DNA of 64,000 nt from Deltaproteobacteria bacterium (GTDB lineage: Bacteria > Bdellovibrionota_B > Oligoflexia > Oligoflexales > CAIYRB01): the NCBI GenBank assembly GCA_016874735.1, contig VGTI01000002.1, positions 135,501 to 199,500 on the forward strand, written 5' to 3'. The notes beneath the pieces are model-generated. The model saw nothing but the letters and a program-made list of their open reading frames with translations. It was not told where the DNA came from and made no database searches. Below are positions 59,651 through 64,000 of the stretch, piece by piece. Position 1 is the stretch's first letter. Each line of letters begins with the position of its first letter. A program made the translations under genes and the position numbers.

Positions 59651-60451
59651 TTATAGGGATTTAAGGCGCTCTAGTGAGAAGAAGCCGGAATCAAACTTAA
59701 CACCGTGACGTATAGCCTCGTACACCATTTCCGTATGCTCACCGGGAAGATCAGCTGGAGTTACGAGAATCTTTGATGGCACCATTTTACCACCGATTTT
59801 TTTGAGATCGGAGAAACTCAGAGTTCTCACTTTGGTGCCACGCTCGTCGTAAAAAATCTGACTCTGCGGAATGCGACGCTCCTTCTCGACGATCATCCGA
59901 ATCTTCGACCAAACCACAGCCGTTCCCTTTTTCGGCACTAAATCGACTGTCCAAATGTTGGCGGAACCCTTCTTTTTGGTCTCCACAATGGTACCGTCAT
60001 AGTCTCGTGCGAGATAAGCCGAGTGAACGAGGTCCTCGTTAGAAAAGTGACTGCCCATCCAACTCGCGCTACGTAGCGCAGCACTCACCTTCACCGTCTT
60101 ATCAACATTTGGCAGGTAGTTGTACATGTCAGAGCCAAGGCGAAGGGTAACCGTGCCTTTTTCTGACGGAGGATAATTGATTTTGACGACTGCTTTATCC
60201 GCCCCTGATGTCCAATAAGTCAATTTTAGCGTTCGGTCATAGTGGGACGTCTTCACTGACATCGTCATGTCAGCCGATGATTTTGCAGAGAACCAAAGAT
60301 TGTCTACACCATCCAACACTTTGCCTAGTTCCGCGATATCAGCCTTGGTCGGTTTGCCGTCCGCCAGTGCAATTTCACTGGCGGCAATAAGTACAGCACC
60401 GCAAATCACTGCGATTAGGGTTGTCACGTACCTGCGCAGGAGGCCAGTCAT
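59651..60451 (-). CDS. LolA-like outer-membrane lipoprotein-sorting protein
   Basis: About 267 residues from ATG 60451 (GGGG upstream); ATG 60493 is the longer alternative. Signal peptide TLIAVICGAVLIAASEIALA. The mature half-barrel pattern (SADMTMSVKTSHYDRTLKLTYWTSG, SEKGTVTLRLGSDMYNYLPNVDKTVKVS, WSKIRMIVEKERRIPQSQIFYDERGTKVRTLSF) matches the LolA-like family of outer-membrane lipoprotein-sorting proteins often found with FtsX permeases. It probably carries a lipid or lipoprotein across the periplasm. Divergent from the barrel gene. Confidence 0.85.
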   Translation of the reverse strand: MTGLLRRYVTTLIAVICGAVLIAASEIALADGKPTKADIAELGKVLDGVDNLWFSAKSSADMTMSVKTSHYDRTLKLTYWTSGADKAVVKINYPPSEKGTVTLRLGSDMYNYLPNVDKTVKVSAALRSASWMGSHFSNEDLVHSAYLARDYDGTIVETKKKGSANIWTVDLVPKKGTAVVWSKIRMIVEKERRIPQSQIFYDERGTKVRTLSFSDLKKIGGKMVPSKILVTPADLPGEHTEMVYEAIRHGVKFDSGFFSLERLKSL

Positions 60452-60610
60452 TGACCCCAGTCGAAAGCGAGAGAGCAAGTTTGATAACAGCATAAACTAC
60501 CGATTTAGAAGATTTCTTTATACAATAAGACATTCTGCAAAGTTGTACAAGACCGGCCGCCGCATAGGGGCTTGTCACTAGCGGCCAGCAATACCCAGGA
60601 CGAGGCTTAC

Positions 60611-61858
60611 ATGGCAGCAAAATTTATTCACTGCTTGGTCCTGAATGCCGCCTGGTTGGGAGTGAGTAGCGCTGCCTTGGCTCGAACCAGCGTTGATCAG
60701 CAGGTGAGCCTTAGAACATTTTCTGGTTACTTACAAAATCCCAACGGTAGCGAAAGCCTTTATCCCGCTAAGTCTGATCTAAACCAGCAGGTGATTCTCC
60801 GCGACAGCGTCAAAATCAAGCCTAATCGCAGCGTTCGCTTCGAGATCAACGCCTTTGGTTTGCTCATAGGATCTTCATCGAAGAGCTCATTGGTACAGAC
60901 CCTTCTCAATGCGTCGGATGAGACGAACCGCACGGCTGACCTAGAGCGCCATTGGCACAACAGCACAAATTCTGACGGCTACCTCACGCTAGATCGCTTA
61001 AACGTCAGCCTACGCCTCGGCCATGCGGATCTGACAATTGGGCGATTTCCCGTCAATTTATCGACGATGTTTGTTTTCGTTCCAAATGATTTTTTTGCCC
61101 CCTTCCGCGCCTTTGACTACTACAGAGAGTTCAAGCCTGGTGTTGATGGCGCCCGCTTTGATGTAGCCCTGGGTCGTAGGGGGCAATTATCGGTCTTAGG
61201 ACTGGCTGGGTTCCAATCCTACGGTGTCACAAGTCGAACCGGCAGTGAAACTAAACCCTCACGCAATTACTCACCCATTAATGCCTCGGCACTAGTTCGT
61301 GGCACCTACGCGCTACGTCGCTTTGAGCTTGGTTTTTTGGGAGGAAAAGTCGGTCCGAGCCTGCTCGGCGGGTTCTCGCTCCAGGGCGAACTTGGCAACT
61401 TTGGCATCAGAGCCGAGGGTAATCAACGAGCAAACCAGATAAGCAAACAGAAAACCCTTGCCGTAGCGGGAGGCCTAGACTACCGACTCACCTCGAAGTT
61501 TGCTGTCCAGATGGAGCAATACTTTAACGGTGGGGGACTGCGAAAAGCCAGTGAATTGGTTGATGAGGAAAGCCCCGGGTTCACTTCGCCAACCCTCCAG
61601 CTTGGCCGCCTCTACACAGCACTCACAGGAATCTACGACATCACCGGCGTCCTCAATCTCAAAACCTTACTAATAATTAACGATAGCGATCAATCGATGC
61701 TCGGGAATTTGTATCTCACTTACTCCGTTGCAGCTAATGCCAATCTGGTTGTGGCGCTGATGGTGCCTCGCGGCAAACCACCTGAGGAAACCACACCGGT
61801 GACCGAATACGGCCTATATCCAACAGTTCTTTCGATACAGACCGCCGTTTACTTTTGA
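60611..61858 (+). CDS. Exported outer-membrane beta-barrel-like protein
   Basis: About 415 residues from ATG 60611 (GGACGAGG 5 bases upstream; the longer frame at 60572 lacks this). Signal peptide KFIHCLVLNAAWLGVSSAALA. Many short alternating strands (VRFEINAFGLLIG, LNVSLRLGHADLTIGRFPV, FAVQMEQYFNGG), ending in VLSIQTAVYF with a C-terminal aromatic residue. The divergent LolA-like/permease operon on the other side suggests a joint function in envelope transport, as inference. No known family named. Confidence 0.75.
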   Translation: MAAKFIHCLVLNAAWLGVSSAALARTSVDQQVSLRTFSGYLQNPNGSESLYPAKSDLNQQVILRDSVKIKPNRSVRFEINAFGLLIGSSSKSSLVQTLLNASDETNRTADLERHWHNSTNSDGYLTLDRLNVSLRLGHADLTIGRFPVNLSTMFVFVPNDFFAPFRAFDYYREFKPGVDGARFDVALGRRGQLSVLGLAGFQSYGVTSRTGSETKPSRNYSPINASALVRGTYALRRFELGFLGGKVGPSLLGGFSLQGELGNFGIRAEGNQRANQISKQKTLAVAGGLDYRLTSKFAVQMEQYFNGGGLRKASELVDEESPGFTSPTLQLGRLYTALTGIYDITGVLNLKTLLIINDSDQSMLGNLYLTYSVAANANLVVALMVPRGKPPEETTPVTEYGLYPTVLSIQTAVYF

Positions 61859-61863
61859 ACAGT

Positions 61864-62790
61864 CTAGCGAGCGCTCTGCTGCTGCATGTACTTCACAAGG
61901 TTTGATGCGATCTTCTGTACCGCGTCTTGTACCTTTTCTGACTGTTTTTGATCATCAGCACTGATTTTCACTACGAGTATCTGATAGCCGCTGTTGTTAT
62001 AGTCAAGCACTGCGTTCAGGATTTGGTAGCTTTTTACCGTTTTGATCGATTTTTGCAGCATGGATGCATAGAGATAGCCAGCGTCACTAATTTTGTAGTG
62101 GTCCATCTGATATTTGAAGATCGTCTCTACAGTCACCTTGGGAAAAGCGTTCACCTCGGCGCTTGAATTAGTGTCGATAACCCAACCACGAGTCCAGCTC
62201 GGGTCGCCGTTCGAACTCGCCGCGGTTACAGCTATCGCGCTATCTTTGGGCTTACTTCCTTGGGCTTGGATTTTACCTTTTTCAGTATCGACGGTCCCGT
62301 CTCGCGGCCCAACATTGTTATAGTGGGTCGCGGCATTAATCGGCATCTTGATCGCGACAGCGAAAAACGCGGACACCGTACCATTGTCGGTACCCAGCTT
62401 GCCGATGAGGTTGAGAGCTGGCTCCCCAGCCCCCGTATAGGCGTTGGGTATCAGGGTGTTCACTAAAAAATCCGTAGGGGCGCCGGTGGCGCAGATTTGT
62501 TTAAAGTGATCCGCCAGCTGACCTGACACCGCTCCGACTGTGGCAGCACTCGTGCACCAAGCGGTCAGTGTCGGGACTTTTTCTTTTTCGGCAACGGCAG
62601 TGATTTTAACTGGCCTGTTGCAGAGCCCATCGTCGCACTCTCCCACCGGAATTTCCTTCGGGGGCTTGCGCGGCGGCTTACCACTGGGCTTTTTGGGGCT
62701 CGAGCTAGCCTCCGGCTCGGAGTTGCAAGCAAACGTCAGCAGCGCACTCACAAAGGCATAACTCAATTTTCTGCACCAGGCGGAAATCAT
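61864..62790 (-). CDS. Hypothetical lipoprotein
   Basis: About 308 residues from ATG 62790 (AGAGG upstream; a longer in-frame start at 62826 is less likely). Lipobox LLTFAC (cysteine after SALLTFA), a Pro/Lys/Ser-rich linker (SPKKPSGKPPRKPPK), then an unrecognised mixed domain with WTRGWVID and a C-terminal coiled helix (SEKVQDAVQKIASNLVKYMQQQ). Several cysteines in the N-terminal mature part (CDDGLCN, WCTSAA, QICAT). Converges on the barrel gene with 5 bases between. Confidence 0.7.
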   Translation of the reverse strand: MISAWCRKLSYAFVSALLTFACNSEPEASSSPKKPSGKPPRKPPKEIPVGECDDGLCNRPVKITAVAEKEKVPTLTAWCTSAATVGAVSGQLADHFKQICATGAPTDFLVNTLIPNAYTGAGEPALNLIGKLGTDNGTVSAFFAVAIKMPINAATHYNNVGPRDGTVDTEKGKIQAQGSKPKDSAIAVTAASSNGDPSWTRGWVIDTNSSAEVNAFPKVTVETIFKYQMDHYKISDAGYLYASMLQKSIKTVKSYQILNAVLDYNNSGYQILVVKISADDQKQSEKVQDAVQKIASNLVKYMQQQSAR

Positions 62791-62953
62791 CTCTAGAATC
62801 CTCTTACAATGTTGCAGCACACACACGTATCGGCATTTCGGGCCGAAAACTTTAGGTAATTCGGAAAAATTCGAGAATATCGCTTTTTTAGTTGCCTACC
62901 TGTCGGGGTTATTTTAAAAATCAGGTCCCGTTCAGGCGGGGTTAAGACACGAT

Positions 62954-63040
62954 GCGAGCGTGTTGGAATTGGTAGACAAGCCGGTCTCAGAAGCCGGTGC
63001 CCGCAAGGGTGTGGAGGTTCAAGTCCTCTCGCTCGCACCA
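62954..63040 (+). tRNA. tRNA-Leu (CAG)
   Basis: 87 bases, CCA encoded. Acceptor GCGAGCG pairs with CGCTCGC, anticodon arm CCGGTCTCAGAAGCCGG gives loop CTCAGAA and anticodon CAG, class II variable arm, T-arm GGTTCAAGTCC. Confidence 0.97.
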
Positions 63041-63063
63041 GTAACAATTCAATTTTACTGATA

Positions 63064-63099
63064 AAACCCAGGTGGCGGCGACGTCGACCTGGGTTTTTT
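63064..63099. terminator. Bidirectional terminator between tRNA-Leu and the HAD gene
   Basis: AAACCCAGGT (63064-63073) pairs with ACCTGGGTTT (63087-63096). On the plus strand TTTTTTAA follows; on the minus strand the A-rich left side gives a T-run, so it can end both units. Confidence 0.9.
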
Positions 63100-63116
63100 A
63101 ATGTTATTTCGGCTGC

Positions 63117-63746
63117 TTAAGCTGGTATCGGCATACCTAGCTGGCGTAACTCCTGCCTTAGATCAACCCCATCAACGAACTGAACCGTCGTGATGCCCAA
63201 CTGCCGCGCAGCTTCAACGTTCCGCGTGACATCGTCAATGAAGACCGCAGATGCGGCATCGATTTGATAGCGCTCCAGTAGACGCTTGTAAATCCGTGAA
63301 TCTGGCTTCACTAAGCCCTCTTCACCGGATACCACGACACCATCAAACCAGGTCAGGAAGGGAAACAACTTCTTTGCCGGATAAAAGGTCTCGGCCGACC
63401 AATTGGTCAGAGCGTGAACCCTGTAGCCCAGCCGTTTTAGGTCGGCCAACACCTCGACATTGGCGTTGATGGGCTCCCCCAAGGTTTCAAACCAGCGCTC
63501 ATGATAGGCACGGATGAGTTCCGCATGATCGGGAAACTCAGCTATGCGTTCGGCCACCGCCGCGGCGAAAGACTGTCCCGCATCAAGCCGATCGTTCCAA
63601 GCAGGGTTGCATACGTTAGCAAGAAACCACTCCATCCCCTGTACATCTTCACCGAAGATTTTTCGATATAAGTTACGTGGATCCCAACGAATCAACACAT
63701 TGCCAAGGTCAAAAATCACTTGGTGCCCAGTGGGTGGCTGAAACAT
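63117..63746 (-). CDS. HAD-superfamily hydrolase, YihX-like
   Basis: About 209 residues from ATG 63746. Motif I FDLGNVLIRWD (with G in place of the second Asp of DxD, as in this subgroup), motif II LTNWS, motif III lysine in GLVKPDSRIY and motif IV VFIDDV. The cap of ~70 residues lies after motif I. Typical of YihX/alpha-D-glucose-1-phosphate-like or 2-haloacid phosphatases; substrate unknown. Downstream of the EcsC gene on the same strand. Confidence 0.87.
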   Translation of the reverse strand: MFQPPTGHQVIFDLGNVLIRWDPRNLYRKIFGEDVQGMEWFLANVCNPAWNDRLDAGQSFAAAVAERIAEFPDHAELIRAYHERWFETLGEPINANVEVLADLKRLGYRVHALTNWSAETFYPAKKLFPFLTWFDGVVVSGEEGLVKPDSRIYKRLLERYQIDAASAVFIDDVTRNVEAARQLGITTVQFVDGVDLRQELRQLGMPIPA

Positions 63747-63781
63747 GCGGCAGTACACTCCCGTTAATTCTAAAAACCAAA

Positions 63782-64000
63782 TTAAGTCCCGATTTGGCGC
63801 CTCGATGCCGCATCGTAGGCCTCGCGCACGACAGCCTGTCCGTACTGCTTTTCCAGGCGCTTAAGGCCGAATGCATAATAGGCAATGTTACTGTAATAGT
63901 CATTAAACATGCCATTGATCGCGGCACCACCGGCGGCACCCACAAGGGGCATACTCTGGGCAATAAATTTTTCGCCCACTAACACATTCATTCGCGCCCC
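63782..64000 (-). CDS. EcsC-family protein, C-terminal part (truncated by window)
   Basis: The frame enters from the right edge (…GARMNVLVGEKF) and ends at 63782, giving 72 residues. VGAAGGAAINGMFNDYYSNIAYYAFGLKRLEKQYG is typical of the C-terminus of EcsC proteins (Gly/Ala helix then FG.RRLE.KYG). An ATG at 63991 is probably internal. Function of bacterial EcsC-family proteins is uncertain. Confidence 0.7.
   Translation of the reverse strand, partial: GARMNVLVGEKFIAQSMPLVGAAGGAAINGMFNDYYSNIAYYAFGLKRLEKQYGQAVVREAYDAASRRQIGT

Overview
The window is chromosomal DNA of medium GC (roughly 50-55% by eye) from a Gram-negative bacterium. I see about 58 protein genes, four tRNA genes and several clear intrinsic terminators. 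There is no rRNA, CRISPR array, transposase or integrase. Lipoprotein signals, outer-membrane barrel-like proteins, a giant phage-fibre-like adhesin whose N-terminus resembles Bdellovibrio surface-fibre proteins, a type III glutamine synthetase and frequent TTG/GTG starts together suggest a member of the Bdellovibrionota/Oligoflexia or a neighbouring 'deltaproteobacterial' lineage. That assignment is inference; no marker gene was compared.

Layout. 1-8 kb: end of an unknown gene, a secreted protein, glutamine synthetase III, a glycine-rich RRM protein, then a minus-strand group with an aldehyde dehydrogenase, a SET-domain protein, a methyltransferase and an exported agmatine-deiminase-like enzyme. 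8-12 kb: rplM-rpsI with a good promoter and terminator, a small PC4-like protein, bactofilin, a Nudix hydrolase and a lipoprotein. 12-20 kb: alpha/beta hydrolase and MscS channel on the minus strand, then the 2-oxoglutarate dehydrogenase operon in the order sucB-lpd-sucA, followed by a small gene whose Shine-Dalgarno lies in a hairpin. 20-28 kb: lipoproteins, a histone-tail-like basic protein, a cyclohexadienyl-dehydratase-like protein, tRNA-fMet and tRNA-Ser(GGA), a lemA-TPM-TPM operon, and a small envelope cluster (lipoprotein/cupredoxin, DoxX-like, beta-barrel) in which two genes appear frameshifted.

28-37 kb: a minus-strand surface locus with a fibre protein of about 1,720 residues containing long internal duplications, overlapping a protein with two LamG-like domains and a fibrinogen-C-terminal-like end, plus a secreted Cys-rich small protein. 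37-42 kb: htpX, a candidate structured small RNA, a DksA-like gene, an NmrA-like protein, glutathione peroxidase, a renalase-like FAD protein and tRNA-Ser(CGA). 42-50 kb: a complete iron-sulfur assembly operon (sufB-C-D-S-U, two Nfu-type carriers and an IscR-like regulator) running into a solitary nuoB. 50-64 kb: hemH and apaG, methyltransferase, dapD, thymidine kinase, PilZ, an ABC1-family kinase, a lipoprotein with a 24-bp tandem repeat, two FtsX-type permeases with a LolA-like protein but no adjacent ATPase, a barrel, a lipoprotein, tRNA-Leu(CAG), a HAD phosphatase and the end of an EcsC gene.

Functionally most of the window is housekeeping: TCA cycle, Fe-S assembly, ribosomal proteins, heme and lysine synthesis. 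The parts most worth study are the fibre/LamG-fibrinogen locus, the candidate RNA at 38.07-38.25 kb and the two frameshifted envelope genes.
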